Positions 10,606 to 18,546 of a DNA stretch of 64,000 bases are shown one piece after another. The stretch lies in contig NZ_KB235922.1 of NCBI RefSeq assembly GCF_000332195.1, positions 1,361,902-1,425,901 on the forward strand, written 5' to 3'. Source of the DNA: Pleurocapsa sp. PCC 7319. Lineage in GTDB: Bacteria; Cyanobacteriota; Cyanobacteriia; Cyanobacteriales; Xenococcaceae. Below the pieces are notes generated by a model. It searched no databases. It saw only the letters and a program-made list of their open reading frames with translations, and was not told where the DNA came from. Position 1 is the first letter of the stretch; every line of letters begins with the position of its first letter. The position numbers were made by a program, and so were the translations under genes.

Positions 10606-11997
10606 GTGACCAAGCAACAAACCTGGAGCGATCGCTTTGAATCAGCTTTAAATCCAGCGATCGCTATTTTCAATGCCAGTATTAGTTTTGATATTGAATT
10701 AATTGAATACGATCTAACTGGTTCCATTGCCCATGCCCAAATGCTGGCAAAAACCAAAATTATTTCCGAAGTAGAAGCCCAACAGTTAGTCTCAGGTTTA
10801 GAACAAATTCGCCAGGAATATCGGCAAGGAAATTTTAATCCAGGAGTGGAAGCAGAAGATGTCCATTTTGCAGTCGAAAAACGACTTATCGAAATTGTCG
10901 GAGATGTGGGTAAAAAGCTTCATACTGCGCGATCGCGTAACGATCAAGTAGGAACAGATATTAGGCTCTATTTAAGAGCAGAAATCAGGCAAATACAGGG
11001 GCAATTGAAGCAATTTCAAGCAGCATTATTGAACCATAGCAAAAATCATGTTGAAACTCTGATTCCTGGCTATACCCACCTGCAAAGGGCACAACCTTTA
11101 AGTTTGGCTCATCATCTTCTAGCTTATTTCCAAATGGCGCAACGAGATTGGGAACGATTAAATGATGTCTATAAACGTACTAATATATCTCCCTTGGGTT
11201 GTGGCGCACTAGCTGGTACCACTTTTCCTATTGATCGAGAATATAGTGCAGAGTTATTAGGTTTTGATCATCTGTACGAAAATAGTCTTGATGGAGTAAG
11301 CGATCGCGATTTTGCCATTGAATTCCTCTGTGCTGCCAGCCTGATCATGGTGCATCTCAGCCGTTTAAGCGAAGAAATGATTCTCTGGGCATCTCAAGAG
11401 TTTAGTTTTATCACCCTTAAAGATACTTGTGCCACTGGATCTAGCATCATGCCTCAGAAGAAAAATCCTGATATTCCTGAATTAGTGCGGGGCAAAACAG
11501 GTCGTGTCTTTGGTCATCTTCAAGCTCTATTAGTTGTCATGAAAGGTCTACCCCTAGCTTATAACAAAGACTTACAGGAAGATAAAGAAGGAATTTTTGA
11601 TGGAGTAAAAACTGTAAAAGCTTGCTTAGAAGCAATGACGATCTTATTACAAGAAGGAATAGAATTCCAAACGGCTAGATTAGCAGATGCAGTAGCCGAA
11701 GACTTTTCCAATGCCACAGATGTAGCCGATTATTTAGCATCTAAAGATGTACCTTTTCGTGAAGCTTATAATTTGGTCGGGAAGGTAGTCAAAACCAGCC
11801 TAGCTGCTGGAAAACTGCTTCGAGATCTAACATTAGAAGAATGGCAACAACTGCATCCAGCTTTTGAAGCCGATATCTATGAGGCGATCGCCCCTAAGCA
11901 GGTAGTTTCTGCCCGCAATAGTTACGGTGGGACTGGTTTTGCTCAAGTCCAGCAGGCAATCTCCAAGGCAGAATCTTTGCTGGAAACTAATACCTAA
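10606..11997 (+). CDS. argH: Argininosuccinate lyase
   Basis: This enzyme catalyses the last step of arginine synthesis, splitting argininosuccinate into arginine and fumarate. The protein is 463 aa and starts at GTG. Family motifs are the Thr-His region VEKRLIE, the [10 protein letters not shown] block, [10 protein letters not shown] with the catalytic His, and the fumarase/lyase signature [12 protein letters not shown] near residue 280. Length is normal. A NUDIX gene follows 87 bp downstream on the same strand. Confidence 0.97.
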   Translation: MTKQQTWSDRFESALNPAIAIFNASISFDIELIEYDLTGSIAHAQMLAKTKIISEVEAQQLVSGLEQIRQEYRQGNFNPGVEAEDVHFAVEKRLIEIVGDVGKKLHTARSRNDQVGTDIRLYLRAEIRQIQGQLKQFQAALLNHSKNHVETLIPGYTHLQRAQPLSLAHHLLAYFQMAQRDWERLNDVYKRTNISPLGCGALAGTTFPIDREYSAELLGFDHLYENSLDGVSDRDFAIEFLCAASLIMVHLSRLSEEMILWASQEFSFITLKDTCATGSSIMPQKKNPDIPELVRGKTGRVFGHLQALLVVMKGLPLAYNKDLQEDKEGIFDGVKTVKACLEAMTILLQEGIEFQTARLADAVAEDFSNATDVADYLASKDVPFREAYNLVGKVVKTSLAAGKLLRDLTLEEWQQLHPAFEADIYEAIAPKQVVSARNSYGGTGFAQVQQAISKAESLLETNT

Positions 11998-12084
11998 AAC
12001 TTAAAGCTCCAGCCAATGAAAGCTTACTAATTAAGTTTTCCGACCATGTTGACTGTCTAAACTTTATTATTAAAGTAGCAATTA

Positions 12085-12558
12085 ATGTTCTACATTCACT
12101 CTATGCGTCGTTCTTGGCAATTTATTTCCACTGTACTGGGTATTATTTTCCGTCATCCCGTAACTGGTACTACTATTATCCCGATTCTCCCTGATGGACG
12201 TATTGTTTTAATTAAGCGTAGTGATTCAGGCAAATGGGGTTTACCAGGAGGCATAATTGATTGGGGCGAGGATATTCCCCATGCTGCTGATCGAGAACTC
12301 AAAGAAGAAACAGGATTAAAACTAACCAAAATCAGACAATTAAGAGGTGTTTATTCCGATCCGGAACGGGACCCACGAATACACTCAATTTCTATCTTGT
12401 TAGAAGTTGAAGCCCAAGGAGAGCTGAAAGCAGCAGATAAGCTAGAAGTTTTGCAGGTCAAGGCATTTAGCAAAGATGAATTACCTTTAGGTGATCTTAG
12501 TCACGACCATGATCGTCAACTACAAGACTATCTTAATGATGCGGTCACTATCGCCTAG
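12085..12558 (+). CDS. NUDIX hydrolase
   Basis: The 157-aa protein contains a full Nudix box, from GGIIDWGEDIPHAADREL into KEETGLKL at residues 56-81, the metal-binding helix that hydrolyses nucleoside-diphosphate-linked substrates. An MutT/ADP-ribose-type fold is expected from the surrounding strands. The exact substrate cannot be read from sequence. It lies between argH and a toxin-antitoxin pair. Confidence 0.9.
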   Translation: MFYIHSMRRSWQFISTVLGIIFRHPVTGTTIIPILPDGRIVLIKRSDSGKWGLPGGIIDWGEDIPHAADRELKEETGLKLTKIRQLRGVYSDPERDPRIHSISILLEVEAQGELKAADKLEVLQVKAFSKDELPLGDLSHDHDRQLQDYLNDAVTIA

Positions 12559-12607
12559 TCAATTTGACCAATGTCTCAAATCGAATTCCGCATAGGTACT
12601 AATTTTT

Positions 12608-12805
12608 ATGGTTGCCATTACTATCGACATACCCGACGAAAGATTAGAAGAATTATCTCAACTAGCACAAGAAAGCGGTATTTCTACTCAAGATTTACTT
12701 CGAGCTAGTATTGAAGATTGGTTAAATCATCCTCAAAAAGATTTTATCGAGGCGACAAGTAAAATTCTGAATCAAAATAAGGAATTGTATCGACGTTTAG
12801 TATGA
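12608..12805 (+). CDS. Antitoxin of a Doc-type toxin-antitoxin module
   Basis: The 65-aa protein begins MVAITIDIPDERLEELSQLA, the short strand plus helix of a ribbon-helix-helix DNA-binding domain. Its C-terminal tail (DFIEATSKILNQNKELYRRL) probably binds and inhibits the toxin. It overlaps the downstream toxin by 4 bp (ATGA), implying translational coupling. Such antitoxins usually repress their own operon. Confidence 0.85.
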   Translation: MVAITIDIPDERLEELSQLAQESGISTQDLLRASIEDWLNHPQKDFIEATSKILNQNKELYRRLV

Positions 12806-13191
12806 TTCGCTATCCTAGCTTAATGGAAGTAATTGAGCTGCATCGTCAGATAATTACTCAGTCAGGGGGGACTTTAGGCATCTTGGATTTAAATATCCTG
12901 CAATCAACGATAACCAAACCCCGTATGAGTTTTGCTGGAAAAGACTTTTATCCTACTCTAATTGATAAAGCTGCGACTTTAGGATTTGCCATTATTGTCA
13001 ATCATCCTTTTGTTGATGGTAATCAACGTACTGGTCATGCTGCCATGGCAATTTTCTTAGCAATCAACGGTGTAGAAATAAATGCGGATGTAGAAGAACA
13101 AGTACAAAAAATTTCCGCCATAGCTTCAGGAAAATTAAAACGGGATGATTTCGTCACTTGGGTTAAGACACATATAGCCGTACAAAGTTAA
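12802..13191 (+). CDS. doc: Death-on-curing (Doc/Fic) family toxin
   Basis: The 129-aa Fic-fold protein has the core motif HPFVDGNQRTG (about residues 73-83). It fits the Doc pattern HxFx(D/N)xNxR, in which Doc uses the site to phosphorylate elongation factor Tu. Its ATG overlaps the antitoxin stop. The last residues (IAVQS) and the stop codon fall inside the left terminal repeat of a 114-bp MITE starting at 13173, so the original C terminus has been replaced. The Fic core is intact, so activity is plausible. Confidence 0.9.
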   Translation: MIRYPSLMEVIELHRQIITQSGGTLGILDLNILQSTITKPRMSFAGKDFYPTLIDKAATLGFAIIVNHPFVDGNQRTGHAAMAIFLAINGVEINADVEEQVQKISAIASGKLKRDDFVTWVKTHIAVQS

Positions 13192-13286
13192 ATTAGGACA
13201 ATGTTTATTTGATTGCTCGTAAGTAACGAGTCATGAGTAATGAGTAATAAGTCATAAGTGTCCTAACGCAAGCCTGTAATGCTATA
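13173..13286. mobile_element. MITE, short copy, with 27-nt terminal inverted repeats
   Basis: The left end (13173-13199, TATAGCCGTACAAAGTTAAA then TTAGGAC) and right end (13260-13286, GTCCTAACG to GCTATA) are imperfect inverted repeats. The ends start and finish with TATA, suggesting TA-targeted insertion as in IS630/Tc1-type elements. The same ends flank a longer copy at 15623-16055. It carries no reading frame. Confidence 0.8.
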
Positions 13287-13313
13287 CACACCTCCAGAAA
13301 ATCAATAATTTGA

Positions 13314-14015
13314 TTAAGTTACTGATTCTGCTACTACTTCTGGTAACTGAGGACGCAAACACCAATAAACGAGAGGACCCAATAAAGGAATTAAAACAGC
13401 TAGCCAAACAAACTGTTTTTGTTTGACTTCCCGTCGCTCCATATCATCTTGCAGAATGTCGGGAAATAATAGACACAGTAGACAAAAGTCAAGGCTCATG
13501 ATGTGAATAAATTGACTAGTTTGCCATTGAGCCATGAAGTCTGACCAATCACCTCTAGTTAATCCCCATACGATAAATACAATGATAGTTATAGATGATG
13601 AAATCGCCATCAAGCGGGAATCGAGGACTTTAAGTAAAAGATTTTTTTCTCCATTCCAAGTATTATTAGGCTGGCGCAGAGCGAAATAAGGTAATAGAGC
13701 GAAAGCCCCAAAACCAATTGAACCAATAAAAAAAGGATAAGCAGAAATTTTTTGTCCTGGACTATCAAAGAGGATAAAAGCAGCATAAACCCAGGGGAAA
13801 ACTCCCATAATGTAGAATATGGCGATGATTATCGGGTTGATCCCTTCCCACTTAATAATAGAAAGATTAATAATTAGGTCTAAGGTTTCTTGTCCGACCG
13901 GGGCTGGAGCAAAGAAAATTGTATAAAGAACAAAAGCTAACCAAATCGAACCAAAAATTATTTTGCGTACCATTGTATGTAATAGATAAAAAGAATTATT
14001 CCAAAATAAATACAT
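13314..14015 (-). CDS. Conserved multi-pass membrane protein, function unknown
   Basis: The 233-aa product has about six hydrophobic helices, including IIFGSIWLAFVLYTIFF, PIIIAIFYIMGVFPWVYAA, FFIGSIGFGAFALLPYFALR and a C-terminal QFVWLAVLIPLLGPLVYW. A more conventional start may be the Met at residue 15 (13973), since MVRKI is followed directly by the first helix. Related proteins occur in cyanobacteria, but I cannot name a function. It stands alone between the MITE and the divergent Nif11-like gene. Confidence 0.7.
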   Translation of the reverse strand: MYLFWNNSFYLLHTMVRKIIFGSIWLAFVLYTIFFAPAPVGQETLDLIINLSIIKWEGINPIIIAIFYIMGVFPWVYAAFILFDSPGQKISAYPFFIGSIGFGAFALLPYFALRQPNNTWNGEKNLLLKVLDSRLMAISSSITIIVFIVWGLTRGDWSDFMAQWQTSQFIHIMSLDFCLLCLLFPDILQDDMERREVKQKQFVWLAVLIPLLGPLVYWCLRPQLPEVVAESVT

Positions 14016-14128
14016 TTATAGCTCAAATAATTTTGAGCTATAATCAAGTATGTTTGTATAACTTTTATTTATACTTTATCAAAGTATGAGGAGTTGAAAA
14101 AACATACTTGAAAAATTCGTCCTTGTAA

Positions 14129-14136
14129 AAGGAGGT
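14129..14136 (+). promoter_or_regulatory. Strong Shine-Dalgarno of the Nif11-like gene
   Basis: AAGGAGGT lies six bases before the ATG at 14143. Near-consensus sites are rare in this window, which suggests high translation of the small peptide. Confidence 0.75.
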
Positions 14137-14142
14137 AAAATC

Positions 14143-14376
14143 ATGACTACTAAAAATGCTGCTCGAATTTATAAAAAGCTAGAGCAAGCTCAATTAGAAG
14201 AGGAAAGACAGCAAGCACTTAGCGATCCAGAAGCTTTTATTGTTCTGGCTAAAGCTAAAGGTTATACCTTCACAGTCAAAGATTTAGAGACTCAAATTTG
14301 CCAATTATCCGATGAAGAACTGGCAAGTATTTTAAATCCAGGTATTGGGCCAAGGCGACATCTATTCCCCAAATAA
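14143..14376 (+). CDS. Nif11-like domain small protein
   Basis: The 77-aa protein matches the Nif11/leader-peptide family: a helical N terminus, DPEAFIVLAKAKGYTFTVKD at residues 28-47 and LSDEELASILNPGIGPRR near the C terminus. Nif11 domains act as leaders of ribosomally made, modified peptides or as stand-alone small proteins. Here the leader-type LSDEEL is followed not by a Gly-Gly core junction but by the short tail NPGIGPRRHLFPK, which has no Cys. No lanthionine synthetase, radical SAM or peptidase-transporter gene is nearby, so a RiPP role is unproven. Confidence 0.75.
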   Translation: MTTKNAARIYKKLEQAQLEEERQQALSDPEAFIVLAKAKGYTFTVKDLETQICQLSDEELASILNPGIGPRRHLFPK

Positions 14377-14449
14377 AAGAATCGAGAAGATCGTTACTTT
14401 GGTAGTAACTTTGTAGCAAAATTAAGCTCCCAATTGCTCTCTATATTTT

Positions 14450-14483
14450 AGGCGGAAAACCAAGTTGTCTTAACTTTCCGCCT
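14450..14483 (+). terminator. Hairpin terminator after the Nif11-like gene
   Basis: AGGCGGAAA and TTTCCGCCT form a perfect 9-bp stem with a 16-nt loop, about 75 bp after the Nif11-like stop. The tract after it is T-rich but not a long T-run. Confidence 0.65.
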
Positions 14484-14504
14484 CTAATCTAAATACTAAG
14501 CTTG

Positions 14505-14591
14505 ATGGGAATTAGTGTTGAGACCCCGCTTATGTCTCGCGAACAAGCTCAAGAGTTCTTGATTATGATACATCAGCAAATGATGGTTTAA
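14505..14591 (+). pseudogene. nblA: NblA-like phycobilisome degradation protein, truncated remnant
   Basis: A 28-codon frame contains MSREQAQEFL then QQMMV, the helix-loop core of NblA, which tethers phycobilisomes to Clp protease during starvation. Upstream, in the same frame, LSL and SVETPLM echo the NblA N terminus (ELSL...SFETQV) but with residues missing. A TAA comes directly after QQMMV, where NblA normally continues with about 20 residues needed for binding. It is therefore probably a decayed copy. A 78-aa minus-strand frame over the same DNA looks like its shadow. Confidence 0.55.
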
Positions 14592-14720
14592 AAAATAATG
14601 CACCAAACGAGTTCTCAGTTTGATTGCAGATATCTCTTCATACAGTTTTTTCAGGATTTGTGAACGATGATAATGCACGTTTAATTGACGTGTGATAATT
14701 AACACTTTGGAAATAAGAAC

Positions 14721-15563
14721 TTGAAAAAACAATTTTCTTTAAACGATAACTTTATAGTACCTGTCACTCTTATAGTATTGACCCTCTTGATTGGGTTTAA
14801 TAGCTTTGTTATTCTTAATCCTGGACAGGCGGGAGTAATGAGCATCTTAGGAAAAGCTAGAGATGGAGTTTTGCTGGAGGGAATTCATTTTAAACCACCT
14901 TTGGTATCCGTTGTAGATATTTATGATCTGACCGTGCAAAAATTTGAAGTTCCAGCACAAAGTTCCACTAAAGATCTTCAGGATTTATCAGCTCGATTTG
15001 CGATTAATTTTCGTCTCGATCCCATTCAAGTAGTTGAGATTCGAAGAAAACAAGGAACTCTGGCAAATATTGTCTCTAACATTATTGCCCCTCAAACTCA
15101 AGAATCCTTTAAAATAGCTGCTGCGAGAAGAACAGTAGAAGAAGCGATTACTAAAAGAAATGAACTTAAGCAAGATTTTGATGATGCTTTAAGCCAAAGG
15201 CTTGAAAAATACGGAATTATTATCCTCGATACTAGTGTAGTCGATTTAGATTTTTCCCCAGAGTTTGCCAGAGCAGTAGAGGAGAAACAAATCGCCGAAC
15301 AAAGATCTAAAAGAGCTGTTTATGTAGCTCAAGAAGCAGAACAAACGGCACAAGCTGATATTAACCGTGCTACTGGTAAAGCAGAAGCTCAAAGGTTACT
15401 TGCTGAAACTTTGAAAGCTGAGGGTGGTCAACTAGTGTTACAAAAAGAGGCTATTCAAGCCTGGAGAGAAGGCGGATCTCAAATGCCCAAAGTCTTGGTT
15501 ATGGGAGGAAAAGAGCAAACAGGTGTTCCTTTTTTGTTTAACCTTGGCGATGTCCAAAAGTAA
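14721..15563 (+). CDS. Prohibitin (SPFH/PHB) family protein
   Basis: The 280-aa protein has one N-terminal membrane helix (about 12-33). An SPFH/prohibitin domain follows (about 32-200), with QAGVMSILGKARDGVLLEGI, then a C-terminal coiled coil rich in Ala, Glu and Gln (QIAEQRSKRAVYVAQEAEQ). Cyanobacterial prohibitins form large membrane rings and are linked to membrane-protein quality control. The start is TTG at 14721, with no strong ribosome site visible; the next Met lies too far in to be the start. Confidence 0.93.
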   Translation: MKKQFSLNDNFIVPVTLIVLTLLIGFNSFVILNPGQAGVMSILGKARDGVLLEGIHFKPPLVSVVDIYDLTVQKFEVPAQSSTKDLQDLSARFAINFRLDPIQVVEIRRKQGTLANIVSNIIAPQTQESFKIAAARRTVEEAITKRNELKQDFDDALSQRLEKYGIIILDTSVVDLDFSPEFARAVEEKQIAEQRSKRAVYVAQEAEQTAQADINRATGKAEAQRLLAETLKAEGGQLVLQKEAIQAWREGGSQMPKVLVMGGKEQTGVPFLFNLGDVQK

Positions 15564-15622
15564 TGCTACGGCGTTGCTGATTTAAAACATGAATTGATAA
15601 TTAATCGTTTTTAGCTATCAGC

Positions 15623-16055
15623 TATAGCCGTACAAAGTTACGTTAGGACAAGTTTATTTGATTGCTCGTAAGTAAAGCGGCAGAGCCGCAGCTATAAGCT
15701 GTAAGCTGTAAGCCAATTAGAAGAGGCTTTAACCTCTCCTAATTGTAGACCACCAAACTTCGTTTGCTGGGGGCATTAAACCCGATAGCTATAAGCCCTT
15801 CGGGTACTCTTCGAGAAGGCTCCGCCAACGACAGTTTCTTTAAGCGGGACAAAGGCCATACGCCTGGCCTTTGTCCCGCTTAAAGAAACTGCTGAACCCT
15901 TTAGGGTATCCTTTAGGGCGACGTAAGGCGTTTACCCAGGAGCGTTATCTGGGCAAGGGAATGCGCGACCGAAGGAAGTCCTTTAGGGCACCTCCCGAAG
16001 GGTGAGTAACGAGTAACGAGTAATGAGTGTCCTAATAAAAGTTCGTATTGCTATA
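15623..16055. mobile_element. MITE, long copy with nested repeats
   Basis: The 27-nt ends at 15623-15649 (TATAGCCGTACAAAGTTACG then TTAGGAC) and 16029-16055 (GTCCTAATAAAAGTTCGT to GCTATA) are imperfect inverted repeats (about 20 of 27 positions). They match the ends of the short copy at 13173-13286. The interior carries a 12-bp-arm hairpin (15715-15744), a perfect 26-bp palindrome (15832-15891) and several CCTTTAGGG-type dispersed repeats. No gene is present in the 566-bp gap between the prohibitin and chorismate-enzyme genes. Confidence 0.75.
15832..15891. repeat. Perfect 26-bp inverted repeat
   Basis: The arms at 15832-15857 and 15866-15891 are exact reverse complements with an 8-nt loop (ATACGCCT). 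The arm begins CAGTTTCTTTAAGCGGGACA. It lies inside the long MITE copy. With no following T-run it is not a standard terminator. Confidence 0.9.
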
Positions 16056-16129
16056 TTAGCTTTTTAAGATGTAATCAAGCTGCATTACTTTTCCGTTCAT
16101 ATCTCGATTCAGCAACGCCATGCTACCAG

Positions 16130-17506
16130 TCAGTCAAATTGCAAAGCTGCGATTTGCGCTTCAGCTTTGTTTAAAGATTCATACCATTCCCGTTCTGAAT
16201 CGCTATCGGCAACAATTCCCGCTCCGACCTGTCCATAAACTTGAGCCAGATTAGAATCGGGAGACTTAACATATAGCAAGGTACGAATCAAAATATTTAA
16301 ATCTAAATTTCCTCTACGATCTAGATAACCACAAGAACCATAAAATAGACTGCGCCGCACTGGCTCTAATTCTTCAATGATTTCCATACAGCGTACTTTA
16401 GGACAGCCAGTAATTGTACCTCCAGGGAATACCCCTCGAATCAAATCAACCGCATCACAATCAGATTTTAATTGACCTCGTACATTACTTACTAAGTGCA
16501 TTACATGACTGTAACGCTCAATCACCAGCAGCTCATCCACCTCCACGGAACCCCATTGACAGACTCGACCTAGATCATTGCGTTCTAAGTCTACCAACAT
16601 AATATGTTCGGCTCTTTCTTTAGTGTTTACTAATAATTCTGTAGCTAAAGCATGATCGCTTTGCTGATTTTCTCCCCTACTTCTAGTTCCGGCAATAGGT
16701 CTAGTTTGAGCTTGGCGACCCTGTAACTGGATTAATCTTTCAGGAGAACAACTAATTACATCTCCCCAGGGCGATCGCCAATAACTGGCAAAGGGAGAAG
16801 GATTGATCTGTTGTAGCTTATGGTAAATTGACCAACTATCGAGAGTAGTCTCAGTTTGAAAACGCAAAGATAAGTTAGCCTGAAATATATCTCCAGCTTG
16901 AATATGTTTTTGGGCTTGTTTAACAGCACTTTCGTATTGGTCTTGGGTAGTCAGAAATGAGATCGAGGGAGTAGAAAGAGTCAAAGAACTAAAAATACTG
17001 GCACAGGAGAGTTTCCCCTGTAAGTTATCTAATTGCTCTGATTTAGTAGCTGCTAGCCAGAGAGTTTGTTCGAGGTGATCTAAAAGAGCAAAACAAGCTG
17101 GTTCATACCAGTAAGCCACAGGAAAAGGCAGAGTATCCTGATTGAGATCGGGTAGTTGCTCAATTTCCCAGGCTAAGTCATAACCCAACCAACCTAACCA
17201 ACCACCAGTAAAAGGTAAGTGTTCTACTTGAGGATTGTTAACAGTAGGTTGGGACAAAAGCGATCGCAAAAAAGGTAAGATTTCTCCGACATGGGGAGTC
17301 CATAATTGAGGTTTGCCATTAACAATTCGGGGAGAACCGGCACAGATTGAGAAGCGAGAAAGTCGGGGTTGTTTTTGAGAAGTTAGGTTAGGACTTTCGA
17401 GCAGAGTGGCAATTTTGTCTGTCGAGAATAAACGAGTAAATATTTCTGAAGCAGAACGATTAGCCAAAGGCAGCGATCGCCAATGCCAGAAGGCAAAAGT
17501 CGACAT
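16130..17506 (-). CDS. Chorismate-utilising enzyme: anthranilate / aminodeoxychorismate synthase component I
   Basis: This is a 458-aa TrpE/PabB-family enzyme that aminates chorismate. The C-terminal domain holds RPIAGTRSRG, VDLERNDLGRV, FPGGTITGCPK and GAGIVADSDSE. The Ala in PIAGT is the anthranilate-synthase-type residue, whereas classical PabB has Lys there. Cyanobacterial proteins of this length are annotated both ways (Ycf21-like), so the exact product is left open. No glutamine amidotransferase gene adjoins it. The start is the ATG at 17506, two bases after the stop of the EcfT-like gene; a longer frame would run into that gene. Confidence 0.85.
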   Translation of the reverse strand: MSTFAFWHWRSLPLANRSASEIFTRLFSTDKIATLLESPNLTSQKQPRLSRFSICAGSPRIVNGKPQLWTPHVGEILPFLRSLLSQPTVNNPQVEHLPFTGGWLGWLGYDLAWEIEQLPDLNQDTLPFPVAYWYEPACFALLDHLEQTLWLAATKSEQLDNLQGKLSCASIFSSLTLSTPSISFLTTQDQYESAVKQAQKHIQAGDIFQANLSLRFQTETTLDSWSIYHKLQQINPSPFASYWRSPWGDVISCSPERLIQLQGRQAQTRPIAGTRSRGENQQSDHALATELLVNTKERAEHIMLVDLERNDLGRVCQWGSVEVDELLVIERYSHVMHLVSNVRGQLKSDCDAVDLIRGVFPGGTITGCPKVRCMEIIEELEPVRRSLFYGSCGYLDRRGNLDLNILIRTLLYVKSPDSNLAQVYGQVGAGIVADSDSEREWYESLNKAEAQIAALQFD

Positions 17507-17508
17507 TT

Positions 17509-18480
17509 CTATGCCACGCCCCCAATCAACCAACGCGCACACCAAAAAGGAATTAAAATGCCCAAAGCGATCCAATCCCGCCAACGCAACCTCAACTGGT
17601 GCCATTGAACTCGGTGTTCATTGGGGGAAGTAAAACCACGCACATCCATAGCGACTGCAATTTGCTCGGCTCGTAACAGCAAATTTTCTAATAATTTTTC
17701 GGAGACAATTAACCACAGTTGTGCGCTGCGTTTGACTCCTAATTTTTTCCAATCTATGGCTCGGGTGCGTACGGAACGGACTAAGTTTTGCACCTCTTCC
17801 AGCACCAGTGGGATAAAACGTAGAGAGAGAGTAAGAGTGAGAGTGATTTCCGGAATTGGTAGATTTAAGCGTCGCAGAGGACTCATCAAATCCTCTAAAC
17901 CAGCAGTAATTTCTTCGGGAGCAGTAGTTAAGAGATATAAGCTAGTACTATAAATTAGAGTAAAGATAAGAGTAGAAATTCTCACTGCCACATCTAAAGA
18001 ACGGCGAGTCACTACCAGACGCGGGAAAAACAAAAATCCGCGTCGATCCAAATAGACATATTGATAACTAGTTGGTTGCGGTAGTTTTAATTGACACTCT
18101 GCTGGTTGCTGAGTAGTTAAATTTTCTGGTGTGTCTGTTGAAGTGGCTGGAACTATGGCATCAGGACAAAATTGAGGCATTCTGGGACTATGTTTGGCTG
18201 CCAAACTATCTGGAGCTACGCTACTGAGCAGAAACATAAAGAAGCATAATAATAACAGCCAGCCCATTTGCTTGCGCCATACCCGCAGCGGAATTCCCGC
18301 AATGATAGTTAGTAAAATTAGAGATGCTGCCAAGCCAATACGCCAAAAAGGATTACTCAACAGAGGAGCAACCAGAAAAGTCATTAACCAAACTAGCTTG
18401 ACCCGTGGATCAATTTTGTGTAGCCAAGTTACGGGGTGTTCTAGATAAGAACCAATAGGAAGCGATCGCAATAAATCCAT
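17509..18480 (-). CDS. EcfT/CbiQ-type ECF transporter transmembrane protein
   Basis: The 323-aa protein begins with HKIDPRVKLVWLMTFL, the hallmark N terminus of CbiQ/EcfT, and has several membrane helices. The cytoplasmic coupling-helix signatures are seen as VRTRAID (near 240) and AMDVRGF (near 277). ECF T-components link vitamin- or metal-binding S subunits to ATPases. No A or S component lies nearby. A roughly 60-residue Pro/Thr-rich insertion (about 95-150) separates the early helices. It is tightly coupled to the following chorismate enzyme gene (TAGAAATG). Confidence 0.85.
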   Translation of the reverse strand: MDLLRSLPIGSYLEHPVTWLHKIDPRVKLVWLMTFLVAPLLSNPFWRIGLAASLILLTIIAGIPLRVWRKQMGWLLLLCFFMFLLSSVAPDSLAAKHSPRMPQFCPDAIVPATSTDTPENLTTQQPAECQLKLPQPTSYQYVYLDRRGFLFFPRLVVTRRSLDVAVRISTLIFTLIYSTSLYLLTTAPEEITAGLEDLMSPLRRLNLPIPEITLTLTLSLRFIPLVLEEVQNLVRSVRTRAIDWKKLGVKRSAQLWLIVSEKLLENLLLRAEQIAVAMDVRGFTSPNEHRVQWHQLRLRWRDWIALGILIPFWCARWLIGGVA

Positions 18481-18546
18481 GTTGCCTGTAGTCTCAATTT
18501 TGAAGAAAGTTAGTTAGATAGCAATCGCTCCTGAATCTAAAATTAT

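Noticed and set aside
14496-14732. 78-aa minus-strand frame between the Nif11-like and prohibitin genes
   Set aside because: It overlaps the prohibitin start and lies antisense to the NblA-like core, has no recognisable domain and no ribosome site. It is treated as a shadow.
17507-17605. N-terminal extension of the chorismate enzyme
   Set aside because: It runs through the 3' end of the EcfT-like gene in another phase. The ATG at 17506 directly follows that gene's stop.
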